NCBI GenBank assembly: GCA_022508735.1
Contig: JAFLUQ010000002.1
Span: 1-44,590, forward strand
DNA length: 44,590 bases
Source: Oscillospiraceae bacterium
GTDB taxonomy: Bacteria > Bacillota > Clostridia > UMGS1883
Reading direction: 5' to 3'
Positions 15,677 to 23,287 of the stretch are shown piece by piece. The first letter of the stretch is position 1, and each line of letters starts with the position of its first letter. The notes beneath the pieces are model-generated. The model saw only the letters and a list, made by a program, of their open reading frames with translations, was not told the origin of the DNA and did not search any database. The position numbers were made by a program, and so were the translations under genes.

Positions 15677-16122
15677 TGAACAGACTGACAGAATACCGCC
15701 TCAACACGGTACATATAGACAGTCGCCACACTATAAGCCTTGCTGCTGGCATGTACATAGGCGAACCCATAGACCGTCTTGCCGACTACGAGGACAGCGC
15801 CCTTGAGCCGCAAGAAGTACAGCGGCTGGCGAAAGCAAAAGCCGAGGGGCGGCTTGTGGAGTTGCCTTGCGAGGTTGGCAACATGATCTATGTCATTGGG
15901 AGCGAGATTGAGCGGAAAGGCAGAAGGAAAGTTACGGTTGACCGCATTGCAGAATATCAGGTGGCTCATATCCTCCTTGGAAATCAAGTATGTCTGGTTT
16001 ATTATAATGAATCGGGTTTACCTGTTGTTGTAACCCCTGACGAAATAGGTCATGCGGTATATTTCACCCGTGAGGAAGCGGAGAAAGCATTGAAGGAGGA
16101 CGACAATGGACGTAGCGAGTAG
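15676..16122 (+). CDS. Conserved phage protein, unknown
   Basis: 148 residues from ATG 15676 with GGAGG seven bases upstream. Includes the phage-typical stretch PIDRLADYEDSALEPQEV and a central beta-rich segment (VELPCEVGNMIYVIGSEI). Proteins of this layout are frequent in clostridial prophages. The function is unknown. Confidence 0.7.
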   Translation: MNRLTEYRLNTVHIDSRHTISLAAGMYIGEPIDRLADYEDSALEPQEVQRLAKAKAEGRLVELPCEVGNMIYVIGSEIERKGRRKVTVDRIAEYQVAHILLGNQVCLVYYNESGLPVVVTPDEIGHAVYFTREEAEKALKEDDNGRSE

Positions 16123-16321
16123 CGCCGAGCTTTTCGGCAAGGTTGTTGTGGTGACGGGAATGAAGGAAATTCCGATGTGCTGTGATGAATGTGCAATTTG
16201 TACGGAAACTTTTGGCGGCGAGTGGTGTGATTGGCTTAAGACTGGCCAGCCAATATCGCAGATTGTAGACATCCGTCAAAAACGACTGCCCGACTGTCCG
16301 CTCCGGCTGGTGGGGAGGTAG
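16106..16321 (+). CDS. Small Cys-rich phage protein
   Basis: 71 residues. Cys pattern CCDECAIC ... WCDWL ... DCPL suggests one zinc site. It starts inside the 3' end of the preceding gene with AAGGAGG upstream. Function unknown. Confidence 0.65.
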   Translation: MDVASSAELFGKVVVVTGMKEIPMCCDECAICTETFGGEWCDWLKTGQPISQIVDIRQKRLPDCPLRLVGR

Positions 16322-16329
16322 GGTATATT

Positions 16330-18321
16330 ATGACACTTGGAAGTTTATTTGACGGAATTGGAGGCTTTCCCTTAGCCGCCACGATATCGGGGATAATGCC
16401 CGTGTGGGCATCAGAAATCGAGCCGTTTTGTATAGCGGTCACTAAAAAGCACTTTCCCAACATGGTACATTTAGGGGATATCACGAAAATAGACGGACGT
16501 AAGATCCCGCCCGTGGACATAATCACCTTCGGCTCTCCGTGTCAGAATATGTCCGTGGCAGGGGATAGAACGGGACTGGAAGGAGACCAAAGCCGACTGT
16601 TTTATGAGGCTATACGAATTATATACGAAATGAGGGAAGCGACAAATGGAGCAGCTCCAACTTACATTGTATGGGAGAACGTCCCAGGAGCCTTTTCCAG
16701 TAATGGAGGAAGAGACTTTCAGGCCGTGCTCTCGGAAGTCACAAAGGCCAATATTCCAATGCCTCGAAGTGGACGGTGGGCAAACGCCGGAGTGGTTCGA
16801 GGGGGGGCAATTACTTTCGCATGGCGGCTCCTCGACGCTCAATATTGGGGAGTCCCCCAGCGTCGCAAGAGAATCTACGCTGTCGGAAGTTTTGGAAGCC
16901 GAAGTGCCGAAGAAATATTATTTAAGCCCGAAAGCGTGTCAGGGGATTATTCGCCGTGCGGAGAGGCGGGGCAAGGCCCTGCCGCCGCTACTGATGGAAG
17001 CGCTGAACAACATGATACAGCTCGGCGAAGCACAGTAGTATTTGACGGTAGTCAAATAACATGTCCTACAAATAAAAGCAATCCTAATATTAACGCACAA
17101 GTACATACGCTATCAAAAACTAATGCAAATAGCGCTATCCTTTGTATTATCAACGATCGAGGCGGCGAGAGCATAACAGTTGAAAAAGATAGTATATCTC
17201 CCACGCTGAGAGCCCAGTCTCATGGGAATTTGCCTGTAGTGTGTGTTCGGGAACGATGCGGCTGTGAGGGAGGCGGAAAAGGGTGCTTAGTGCAAGAGAA
17301 TATAACTGGAACGCTTGCTACGAATAACGACCAATTTGTTGTTTGTGCAGCGGGATTTTGCCCCGAGCAGTCAGCGAAAACTCGCGGAATTGGTTATGAA
17401 GAAGAAAAAAGTCCCACACTTAGGACTGGAGTTGTCCCAGGATGCATATATGCCATAGACCGTGCCGCCTTTAATCAGGGCACAAATGCACAGTGCGATT
17501 TTGAAATATCGGACAAAGGCATTGCTTCTACGCTTGTGGTTAAAGGCCCTTCGGAGGTGGCGTATGGGATTAGTTCTGACAACAGTAACGCCATGAAATC
17601 ACCAAACCCGCACAGCGGCATTTATGAAGCAAAAACCGCCAGGACACTGGATTGCAACGGCGGAAATCCATGCTGTAATCAAGGAGGAGTTGTAATAGTA
17701 CAGCCTGCTTACGCCATTGGAAACGGACAGTCCAATCAAACGGGAACAGAGTTGTCTGATCGATCCGGAACATTGAACTGTATGCACGATCAACAGGAGG
17801 TTATATATCCTACTGAAACAAAATTTTGGGAAGCATATCAACATCATGGCTATAGGCAAAGCGAAAGTGCAGGAACTTTAACAATGGGACAAAATGACCA
17901 TGTGCGTGGAGATACGCCGATAATAACACAAAGCTATGGAGCGAACTGCCGTAACGACACCTTGAACGAAGAATTATACCCGACATTGCAGGCAAAAGAA
18001 AGTGGCGGACAGTCTCTAAATTACAGTGGTGTATTACTTCAAAAAATATGGTGCTGGATAGCCCGTCGCCTTATTCCGCTGGAATGTGGCCGGTTGCAGG
18101 GGTATCCTGACCATTGGACCGACATAGGGCCGTGGACTGACGATAAAGGCAAGTTACATAAAGAAAGCTCAGACACATCGCAGTATCGGGCGTACGGCAA
18201 CAGTATTGCCGTACCATGCGGTTTGAGAGTTATCGGTGCTATTGCGGAATATGAGAGGAGTAAAAAACCATGCTTAACCACGTTACATTACAGGGCCGCA
18301 TTACCCGCGACCCGGAATTAA
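16330..18321 (+). CDS. C5-cytosine DNA methyltransferase with long repeated insert
   Basis: 663 residues. Motif I SLFDGIGGF (near residue 5-13), motif IV GSPCQNMS with catalytic Cys71, motif VI WENVPGAF, motif VIII PQRRKRIYAVG (Q177), motif IX RLIPLECGRLQGYP (about 580-594), motif X AYGNSIAVP. Between VIII and IX, where the target-recognition domain normally lies, are about 340 residues made of roughly eight degenerate units centred on [SAG]-x-TL (for example SPTLRAQSHG, TGTLATNN, SPTLRTG, ASTLVVKG, ARTLDCNG, SGTLNCM, AGTLTMG, YPTLQAK). It probably protects phage DNA from host restriction; no partner nuclease is present. Its 3' end overlaps ssb by 52 bases, and another ORF lies in the +1 frame (16646-17038). 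Confidence 0.9.
   Translation: MTLGSLFDGIGGFPLAATISGIMPVWASEIEPFCIAVTKKHFPNMVHLGDITKIDGRKIPPVDIITFGSPCQNMSVAGDRTGLEGDQSRLFYEAIRIIYEMREATNGAAPTYIVWENVPGAFSSNGGRDFQAVLSEVTKANIPMPRSGRWANAGVVRGGAITFAWRLLDAQYWGVPQRRKRIYAVGSFGSRSAEEILFKPESVSGDYSPCGEAGQGPAAATDGSAEQHDTARRSTVVFDGSQITCPTNKSNPNINAQVHTLSKTNANSAILCIINDRGGESITVEKDSISPTLRAQSHGNLPVVCVRERCGCEGGGKGCLVQENITGTLATNNDQFVVCAAGFCPEQSAKTRGIGYEEEKSPTLRTGVVPGCIYAIDRAAFNQGTNAQCDFEISDKGIASTLVVKGPSEVAYGISSDNSNAMKSPNPHSGIYEAKTARTLDCNGGNPCCNQGGVVIVQPAYAIGNGQSNQTGTELSDRSGTLNCMHDQQEVIYPTETKFWEAYQHHGYRQSESAGTLTMGQNDHVRGDTPIITQSYGANCRNDTLNEELYPTLQAKESGGQSLNYSGVLLQKIWCWIARRLIPLECGRLQGYPDHWTDIGPWTDDKGKLHKESSDTSQYRAYGNSIAVPCGLRVIGAIAEYERSKKPCLTTLHYRAALPATRN
16646..17038 (+). 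CDS. Overlapping ORF in the +1 frame of the C5 methyltransferase
   Basis: 130 residues wholly inside the methyltransferase gene. It has its own ribosome binding site (GAGGGA, eight bases before ATG) and a non-random, protein-like sequence: MEQLQLTLYGRTSQEPFPVM, SQRPIFQCLEVDGGQTPEW, STLNIGESPSVA, KKYYLSPKACQGIIRRAERR, GKALPPLLMEAL. I recall very similar small proteins next to or within phage C5 methyltransferase genes, especially the YYLSPKACQGI...RRGKxLP motif, so I consider this a genuine dual-coding gene rather than a shadow; that memory was not checked. In the methyltransferase frame the second half of the overlap is the low-complexity linker after motif VIII, which leaves room for this. 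The function is unknown. Confidence 0.55.
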   Translation: MEQLQLTLYGRTSQEPFPVMEEETFRPCSRKSQRPIFQCLEVDGGQTPEWFEGGQLLSHGGSSTLNIGESPSVARESTLSEVLEAEVPKKYYLSPKACQGIIRRAERRGKALPPLLMEALNNMIQLGEAQ

Positions 18322-18692
18322 AAACAACTACGAGCAGCGTAAGCACCTGCAGCTTCACGCTGGCGGTGGACAGGAGTTATAAAAGCGGCGAGCAGAAGGC
18401 CGATTTCATCAACTGTGTCGCATGGAGAAGCTCAGCAGAGTTTATAACGAGATATTTCAAGAAGGGCGATATGTTCCTCGTTGAGGGCAGTATCCAGACA
18501 CGCAGTTGGGAGAAGGACAGCAAAAGGTATTACGCAACTGAGGTCTTAGTGGACAGAGTACACTTCTGCGGCCGGCAGGAAACGCAGCCTACTTTGGGAG
18601 CTCCGGCTACTGAAGAAGCACCGGCTGCGGCATACGGCGGACTCGGTGAGCCGATAGTGTTGACCGGCTCGGAAGATGATTTGCCGTTTTAA
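18270..18692 (+). CDS. ssb: Single-stranded DNA-binding protein
   Basis: 140 residues with a bacterial-type OB fold: MLNHVTLQGRITRDPELKTT, TCSFTLAVDR, DFINCVAWRSSAEFITRYFKKG, FLVEGSIQTRSW, YATEVLVDRVHF. The acidic tail ends DDLPF, the interaction peptide for host replication partners. It supports phage replication and recombination with the ATPase and nuclease upstream. GAGGAG precedes the ATG, which lies 52 bases inside the methyltransferase gene. Confidence 0.92.
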   Translation: MLNHVTLQGRITRDPELKTTTSSVSTCSFTLAVDRSYKSGEQKADFINCVAWRSSAEFITRYFKKGDMFLVEGSIQTRSWEKDSKRYYATEVLVDRVHFCGRQETQPTLGAPATEEAPAAAYGGLGEPIVLTGSEDDLPF

Positions 18693-18732
18693 GATGTTCG
18701 GAAATTCCGAACAAGTTGGGGAGTGGTAAAAA

Positions 18733-19545
18733 TTGAATGCTGTAATCAAATATCCCGGATCAAAATGGTCTATCGCAAAATGGATCATAGACTTCTTTCC
18801 TCAGCACCACAGCTACTTGGAGCCCTTCTTCGGATCCGGCGCTGTGCTTTTCACCAAGAAGCGGAGCGCCATAGAGACGGTGAACGATCTTGACGGTGAT
18901 GTTGTTAACTTTTTTGACTGGATAAAGAAGGATACCGAAAAACTGGCAAGAGCCATCTACTGGATACCCTATTCGCGAGAGGTATATGACAGAGCGTGCG
19001 AGGCACGGCACATGGAAACGGACAGTTTTCAGAGAGCCTGTGATTTTTGCGTAAGAATGATGCAGGGTCACGGCTTCCGCACTAACGGAGGGAAGGTCGG
19101 ATGGAAGAACGATGTACAAGGGCGAGAAGCTGCCTATGCTGCCATTGGTTGGTGCAAAATGCCGGAAGTGATACTTGAAACTGCAGAACGGCTGCGAGGC
19201 GTGCAGATAGAGAACCGCCCGGCCGTGGAAGTTATATCACGCTTCAACTATGCAAATGTTCTGATTTACGCTGACCCACCGTATCTGCTCAGCACCCGGC
19301 ACGGAAAACAGTATAAATGCGAAATGACCGATGCCGACCACGAAGAATTGCTTGAGGCATTGAAAGTGCATAGAGGGCCGGTGCTCCTCTCGGGATATGA
19401 CAGTGACCTATATAACACTACTTTGCGTGGCTGGTACCGGAAGGAGATATCAACTATGGCACAGACCGCCGCCAAACGCCGAGAGGTTCTGTGGATGAAT
19501 TATGAGCCGCCATGCCAGCAATTAGAAATGGAGGACACTACATGA
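18733..19545 (+). CDS. D12-class N6-adenine DNA methyltransferase (Dam-like)
   Basis: 270 residues from TTG 18733 (GGGGAG upstream; the nearest ATG is out of frame). Motifs of the Dam/D12 class in order: KYPGSKW, EPFFGSGAVLF (AdoMet binding), NDLDGDVVNFF and catalytic DPPYL (residues 181-185). The usual length of the family is 260-290. An orphan methylase without nuclease; likely roles are restriction evasion or replication/packaging control. Together with the C5 enzyme it gives the phage two modification chemistries. Confidence 0.9.
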   Translation: MNAVIKYPGSKWSIAKWIIDFFPQHHSYLEPFFGSGAVLFTKKRSAIETVNDLDGDVVNFFDWIKKDTEKLARAIYWIPYSREVYDRACEARHMETDSFQRACDFCVRMMQGHGFRTNGGKVGWKNDVQGREAAYAAIGWCKMPEVILETAERLRGVQIENRPAVEVISRFNYANVLIYADPPYLLSTRHGKQYKCEMTDADHEELLEALKVHRGPVLLSGYDSDLYNTTLRGWYRKEISTMAQTAAKRREVLWMNYEPPCQQLEMEDTT

Positions 19546-20243
19546 AACCTATATATAAGCCGCGAGGAGCGGCTAAGGAATACGGAGATCTTGCTATTAA
19601 CATATACACAGGCTGCCCGCATAGGTGTTATTACTGCTTTGCGCCCAGCGTGAAGCGCCAGGATAGGGAAGAATTTCACAGCCACGTTGAACCCAGAGAG
19701 GGCATTGTTGAGGCCGTAGCCCGACAGCTGGAGCGTGAGAAGATCACGGACAAGCTGATACACCTTTGTTTTACCTGTGACCCATACCCGACAGGATATG
19801 ACAGCACAGCCACACGTGAGATCATAAAACTTTTGAAGGACAGCGGGAACCATGTACAGATACTCACAAAGGGCGATGGCAGCAGGGATTTTGATTTGCT
19901 TGACGAAAACGATTGGTATGGCATTACATATACAGGGGCCAAGCTTTCACAAGAGATCGGTGCTTACGACCCTAACTCTCGGCTATGTGACCTTGTAACC
20001 GCAAAACATCAAGGAATAAAAACATGGATATCTTTTGAACCGGTAATAAATGCCGCTGATGTACTTGATCTTATTTACGGCAGTGTTTACACATACGTTG
20101 ACCTCGTAAAGATCGGCAAACTTAACTATCACCCCAGCAATATTAACTGGAAAGAGTTTGGCAACGAGGCGGAGGCGCTCTGCAAAGCTCGCAATCTGAA
20201 CTACTACATAAAGGATTCGCTGCGGAAGGAAATGGAGGTTTAG
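19542..20243 (+). CDS. Radical SAM protein, SPL-like family
   Basis: 233 residues from ATG 19542, overlapping the Dam stop as ATGA, GGAGG upstream. It begins KPIYKPRGAAKEYGDLAIN and has the iron-sulfur motif TGCPHRCYYCF (C-x3-C-x2-C), with GDGSRDFDLL and EPVINAADVLDLI further on. The family is related to spore photoproduct lyase, but the substrate of these shorter members is unknown. In a phage, placed after two DNA methylases, roles in DNA repair or nucleobase modification are the natural guesses. All three cluster cysteines are present. Confidence 0.85.
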   Translation: MKPIYKPRGAAKEYGDLAINIYTGCPHRCYYCFAPSVKRQDREEFHSHVEPREGIVEAVARQLEREKITDKLIHLCFTCDPYPTGYDSTATREIIKLLKDSGNHVQILTKGDGSRDFDLLDENDWYGITYTGAKLSQEIGAYDPNSRLCDLVTAKHQGIKTWISFEPVINAADVLDLIYGSVYTYVDLVKIGKLNYHPSNINWKEFGNEAEALCKARNLNYYIKDSLRKEMEV

Positions 20244-20245
20244 AT

Positions 20246-20638
20246 ATGGCATCATTCAGAAAATGCCCTCGATGCAGTAAATTATTCGAGGGGCGAAAGA
20301 AGTATTGCCCGGAGTGCCGCTCGATAGTGGACAAGGAAATCCGAAAGCGCTACGCAGATGCTCACAAGGCCGAAGCAAGGGAATATATGCGGAATTACCA
20401 ACAACTACGCAAAAAACCTGCCATATGTAAGGACTGCGGCAAGGAATTTAAGCGGACAGGACCGCGTCAGGAGTGTTGTACCGCCTGTTCTGCCAAACGA
20501 AGATCAAATAAGACTATCACGCATGAGCGTAAAGCTCCGTCGTCGCTTGCAGAGATAAACAGTATAGCCCGGTCACGCGGTAAGTCATACGGACAACAAG
20601 TGGCTGAAATGTTTGTGCAAGCAAATGTCTGCAAGTAA
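20246..20638 (+). CDS. Double zinc-ribbon phage protein
   Basis: 130 residues. Two Cys4 clusters: CPRCSKLFEGRKKYCPEC (7-24) and CKDCGKEFKRTG...CCTAC (about 61-80), each followed by basic stretches, so nucleic-acid binding is plausible. The C-terminus (SLAEINSIARSRGKSYGQQVAEM) is a helix commonly seen in phage proteins of this kind. GGAGG precedes the ATG. Specific role unknown. Confidence 0.7.
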   Translation: MASFRKCPRCSKLFEGRKKYCPECRSIVDKEIRKRYADAHKAEAREYMRNYQQLRKKPAICKDCGKEFKRTGPRQECCTACSAKRRSNKTITHERKAPSSLAEINSIARSRGKSYGQQVAEMFVQANVCK

Positions 20639-20647
20639 CAGTCAAGT

Positions 20648-20680
20648 GAAAATTTCCCGTAAATATGCGGGATTTTTGAA
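20648..20680 (+). terminator. Weak hairpin after the zinc-ribbon gene
   Basis: TCCCG/CGGGA with an eight-base loop, then TTTTT. The stem is short, so it may cause partial termination. Just after it lies a small tandem repeat (GCGTATGTT twice, about 20687-20706). Confidence 0.35.
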
Positions 20681-20740
20681 CACATGCGTATGTTTGCGTA
20701 TGTTCGTGCAAGTAAAATATCTCCGGGGGGACGAGAGAAA

Positions 20741-20983
20741 ATGTTTGGCAAAAAAAAAACTGAAGAACAGAAAGATAATATGCGCTACGCTAATTGTTAC
20801 CGGTGTGGATGGCGGGTACCGTTACATAATAATCCGGCGGGGTGCATCTTTGAGATTATGGACATGTTGGACATGGAGTCGTGCCGCGGGCGGTCTCGCT
20901 GTAAAATGTACGTTACGGACTCTCTTCTTAAAGTGCATTTGGAATCACTTCTTCATTCAGATAGATCGGAGGAAGGAAAATGA
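20741..20983 (+). CDS. Small Cys-containing phage protein
   Basis: 80 residues from ATG 20741 (GGGGGGA upstream). NCYRCGWRVP, then NPAGCIFEI ... ESCRGRSRCKMYV gives five cysteines and a probable zinc site. The stop overlaps the next start (ATGA). No known function. Confidence 0.6.
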   Translation: MFGKKKTEEQKDNMRYANCYRCGWRVPLHNNPAGCIFEIMDMLDMESCRGRSRCKMYVTDSLLKVHLESLLHSDRSEEGK

Positions 20984-21810
20984 AGGACACATTTATCTTT
21001 AAAGCAAGTTATACGGAATATTTCAGGCAACTGGACCTTTCTCTGCATGATATAGGATGGATCGTAACTGCTATGTCAAACTATACTACCACTGGTGAAG
21101 TTCCGACTATCGACGAGGCGGGGCCCATACTTTACAGCGCCTTTATGCTCATCAAGGTTGATCTTGATAAAAACGCGAAAAAGTACGCCGAGACCTGCCA
21201 GAAACGCAGCGAGGCGGGCAGACAGGGCGGCAGATCGAGAAGGGACTCCGAACTGCCCGAGGAAGGAAATCAAAATAAAGCAAAAGAAGCAAATGCTTTT
21301 TCTGAAAGCAATTGCCAGCAAACTAAGCAAACCGAGCAAAATAACCCTGATAATGATAGTGGTAGTGATATTGTTATTGATAATGATATTGATATTGATA
21401 TTGTTATTGATAATGCAGCAGCAGTCGCTAACGCTCCTGCTGCTATGCCCGCGACCGCTCAGGAAGACCCCGTCCGAAAGCTTTACGAAGAGCTTATTGG
21501 GCCGTGGAACTCCCATGTTCAGAAAACGCTGTCATCCTTCGGGGCCCCGCCGGAGCTTATTTGCTATGCCATAACCGAGGCGAGCAACAACAACGTGCTC
21601 AAGCTCAGTTACATAGCTAAAATTCTTGAGGCAAAGAAAGCCTCAGGAATAACGGACGCCAAGTCGGCAAGGGCGAGGCCTCAGAAAAACAGCCCTTCAC
21701 CTCAGAAAAAAGGCCTCGACCCTCAGGCAGTGATTGAAATGCAGATGCGGCTTAACAAAGGGGGAAGCAAACATGAAGATAGTTGTCAACGCTATACCGC
21801 CAAGCAATAA
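20980..21810 (+). CDS. Phage replication protein with DUF6291 and DnaD/DnaB_2-like domains
   Basis: 276 residues. Residues 1-90 fit the DUF6291 type (MKDTFIFKASYTEYFRQLDL, TTTGEVPTIDE, EAGRQGGRS). Residues about 163-225 are a DnaD-like C-terminal domain (LYEELIGPW, ITEASNNNVLKLSYIAKILE), the part that binds DNA and helps load helicase. The linker (about 120-150) is an odd Asp/Ile/Asn-rich run encoded by repeated GATATT-type units. Expected to start phage replication using the host helicase. Overlaps rusA by 38 bases. Confidence 0.8.
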   Translation: MKDTFIFKASYTEYFRQLDLSLHDIGWIVTAMSNYTTTGEVPTIDEAGPILYSAFMLIKVDLDKNAKKYAETCQKRSEAGRQGGRSRRDSELPEEGNQNKAKEANAFSESNCQQTKQTEQNNPDNDSGSDIVIDNDIDIDIVIDNAAAVANAPAAMPATAQEDPVRKLYEELIGPWNSHVQKTLSSFGAPPELICYAITEASNNNVLKLSYIAKILEAKKASGITDAKSARARPQKNSPSPQKKGLDPQAVIEMQMRLNKGGSKHEDSCQRYTAKQ

Positions 21811-22420
21811 CAAGTTTATAGACAACAGTCATAGTTTCAATGTTTACCGGCGGGAAAAGCAAAAGTGGCACTGGTTGATAAAGGCAGCGATCACCGAGAA
21901 ACCGCCAGAGCCTATCGAAAAGGCCATTGTGCGTATTACATACTTCTTTCCCGACCGTAGGCGTAGAGACCCGGATAACTATAGCGGGAAGTTTATTCTG
22001 GATCCGCTCACAAGAGAGGGCATAATCGCCGATGATGATTTTAAGCACGTTCGGCTTGAGCTTGCCGCAGAGGTGGACAGGCTGAACCCGAGGACAGAAA
22101 TCGAGATCGTCGAAGTCAGCGCAGAAACGCTGAGTGGATTTTCGGAGAGCATAAAACAAATGCTTCAGACGGAGACTGAAGCGGAGGAGAACCAAGACTA
22201 CGTATTTCAAAAAGGCGGTATGCTTGAACAGATAACGAAAACAAGGCCGAATAAAGGAATATGCGAAACTTGCGGAAACTGCGTCAAGATTGGCAAGACA
22301 GCTCTTGCTTGCGTTCCCCATGATAAATTGATAATTCCGTGGTTACCGCCATTTCACGGAAACTGCAAGTGCAAGGACTGGAAGACGAAGGAGATAACCG
22401 ACCATGGAAAAAATGACTAA
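21773..22420 (+). CDS. RusA-type Holliday-junction resolvase with Cys-rich C-terminal extension
   Basis: 215 residues from ATG 21773 (GGGGGAA upstream). The first 120 residues are RusA: MKIVVNAIPPSNN, RRRRDPDNYSGKFILDPL (the conserved Asp cluster), IIADDDFKHV. RusA proteins are normally about 120-140 residues; here 80-90 more follow, ending in a cysteine-rich region (GICETCGNC ... ALACVPHD ... GNCKCKDW) that looks like a zinc-binding module. It would resolve recombination intermediates before packaging. Confidence 0.85.
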   Translation: MKIVVNAIPPSNNKFIDNSHSFNVYRREKQKWHWLIKAAITEKPPEPIEKAIVRITYFFPDRRRRDPDNYSGKFILDPLTREGIIADDDFKHVRLELAAEVDRLNPRTEIEIVEVSAETLSGFSESIKQMLQTETEAEENQDYVFQKGGMLEQITKTRPNKGICETCGNCVKIGKTALACVPHDKLIIPWLPPFHGNCKCKDWKTKEITDHGKND

Positions 22421-22766
22421 AGCCGAAGCTATAGCGAACCATCGTAAAATGTGGAACTGGATAGCAGACGAGACCGAGAAGCGGCAACGGTGCGTCAGCA
22501 AAGACGAGTATTTTTACACTGTGGATATAGCCAACAGGCCACATCAAAGATGCTATTGCTGCGAATACAGCGCCCAAAACGGCATATTGCCGTTTCCTGA
22601 GTATGATTGCGGCCTTTGCCCGGTAGTATGGCCATTTGGTGGCCTTTGCTGCACTCCGGATGAAGATGGATTATATGACTGTTGGTGTAGAACATATGGC
22701 CTAGATTGGCAACTCGCCGCCGAGCTTGCGCGGCAGATTGCAGAGCTGCCGGAAAGGGAGGGATAG
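22404..22766 (+). CDS. Cys-rich phage protein, unknown
   Basis: 120 residues starting inside the end of rusA. Ten or more cysteines (RCYCCEY, DCGLCPV, LCCTPDEDGLYDCWC), pointing to zinc or cluster binding. It starts MEKMTKAEAIANHRKMWNWI, a start pattern seen in other phage proteins that lie before the late regulator. No function known. Confidence 0.65.
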   Translation: MEKMTKAEAIANHRKMWNWIADETEKRQRCVSKDEYFYTVDIANRPHQRCYCCEYSAQNGILPFPEYDCGLCPVVWPFGGLCCTPDEDGLYDCWCRTYGLDWQLAAELARQIAELPEREG

Positions 22767-22768
22767 CT

Positions 22769-23185
22769 ATGACAGCAAAGGAATATTTGAGCCGGGGGCG
22801 GAGGTTAGATGAGCTGATTGACAGCGATGTGCGGGAGCTGCAGCGTCTACGTCATTTAGCGATGTCGATCACGCCAAACTACGAAGGTGAGCCTGTTTCC
22901 GGGGGAGAGGTCAAGAGCAGGACTGAGGAGATCGTTGTCAAGATATGTTCTCTGGAGGAGCGGATACAATCTGAAATCGACGATTATGTTGACGTGCAGC
23001 GGGAAATCCGTGAAGCTATCGTAAACGTAAAGAATCCCAATGAGCGGCTATTACTTCGCGAGCGGTACATAATTTTTCGGAGCTGGGAGGATATAGCTGA
23101 AAAGATGGGGTATTCAGTGCGTAGTGTTTATACAATTCATGGACGAGCCTTGAGAAAAATTAAAGTTCCTGAAACTTTGCAGTAA
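22769..23185 (+). CDS. Sigma-region-4-like late transcription regulator (DUF1492/ArpU-like)
   Basis: 138 residues from ATG 22769 (GGGAGGG upstream). N-terminal coiled coil (residues 10-75) and a C-terminal HTH like sigma-70 region 4: LRERYIIFRSWEDIAEKMGY, SVRSVYTIHGRALRKI. In Gram-positive phages such proteins sit at the end of the early region and switch on the late operon. It is the last gene before a promoter-and-terminator region and the terminase genes, consistent with that role. Confidence 0.8.
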   Translation: MTAKEYLSRGRRLDELIDSDVRELQRLRHLAMSITPNYEGEPVSGGEVKSRTEEIVVKICSLEERIQSEIDDYVDVQREIREAIVNVKNPNERLLLRERYIIFRSWEDIAEKMGYSVRSVYTIHGRALRKIKVPETLQ

Positions 23186-23191
23186 ATTTCA

Positions 23192-23266
23192 TTGAATTTC
23201 ATGTGTGACCTGTGCTATAATGTAAGCTGTGAAAAAGGCACAGACGGGGGTTTGTGCCTTTTGTGT
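23192..23266 (+). promoter_or_regulatory. Probable late promoter with a terminator in the leader
   Basis: TTGAAT (23192-23197), 18 bases, TATAAT (23216-23221), then about 10 bases later a perfect 10-bp hairpin AAAAGGCACA (23233-23242) / TGTGCCTTTT (23253-23262) with a GACGGGGGTT loop. The hairpin ends in Ts, so it can act as an intrinsic terminator only about 30 nt into the transcript. The terminase small subunit start with AAAGGAGG follows. This layout suggests anti-termination or activation by the regulator encoded just upstream. Confidence 0.6.
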
Positions 23267-23287
23267 TTTTCGAAAGGAGGGTCACCC

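Noticed and set aside
20687..20706. Tandem repeat GCGTATGTT as possible iteron/origin
   Set aside because: Only two copies; not enough for a replication origin call.
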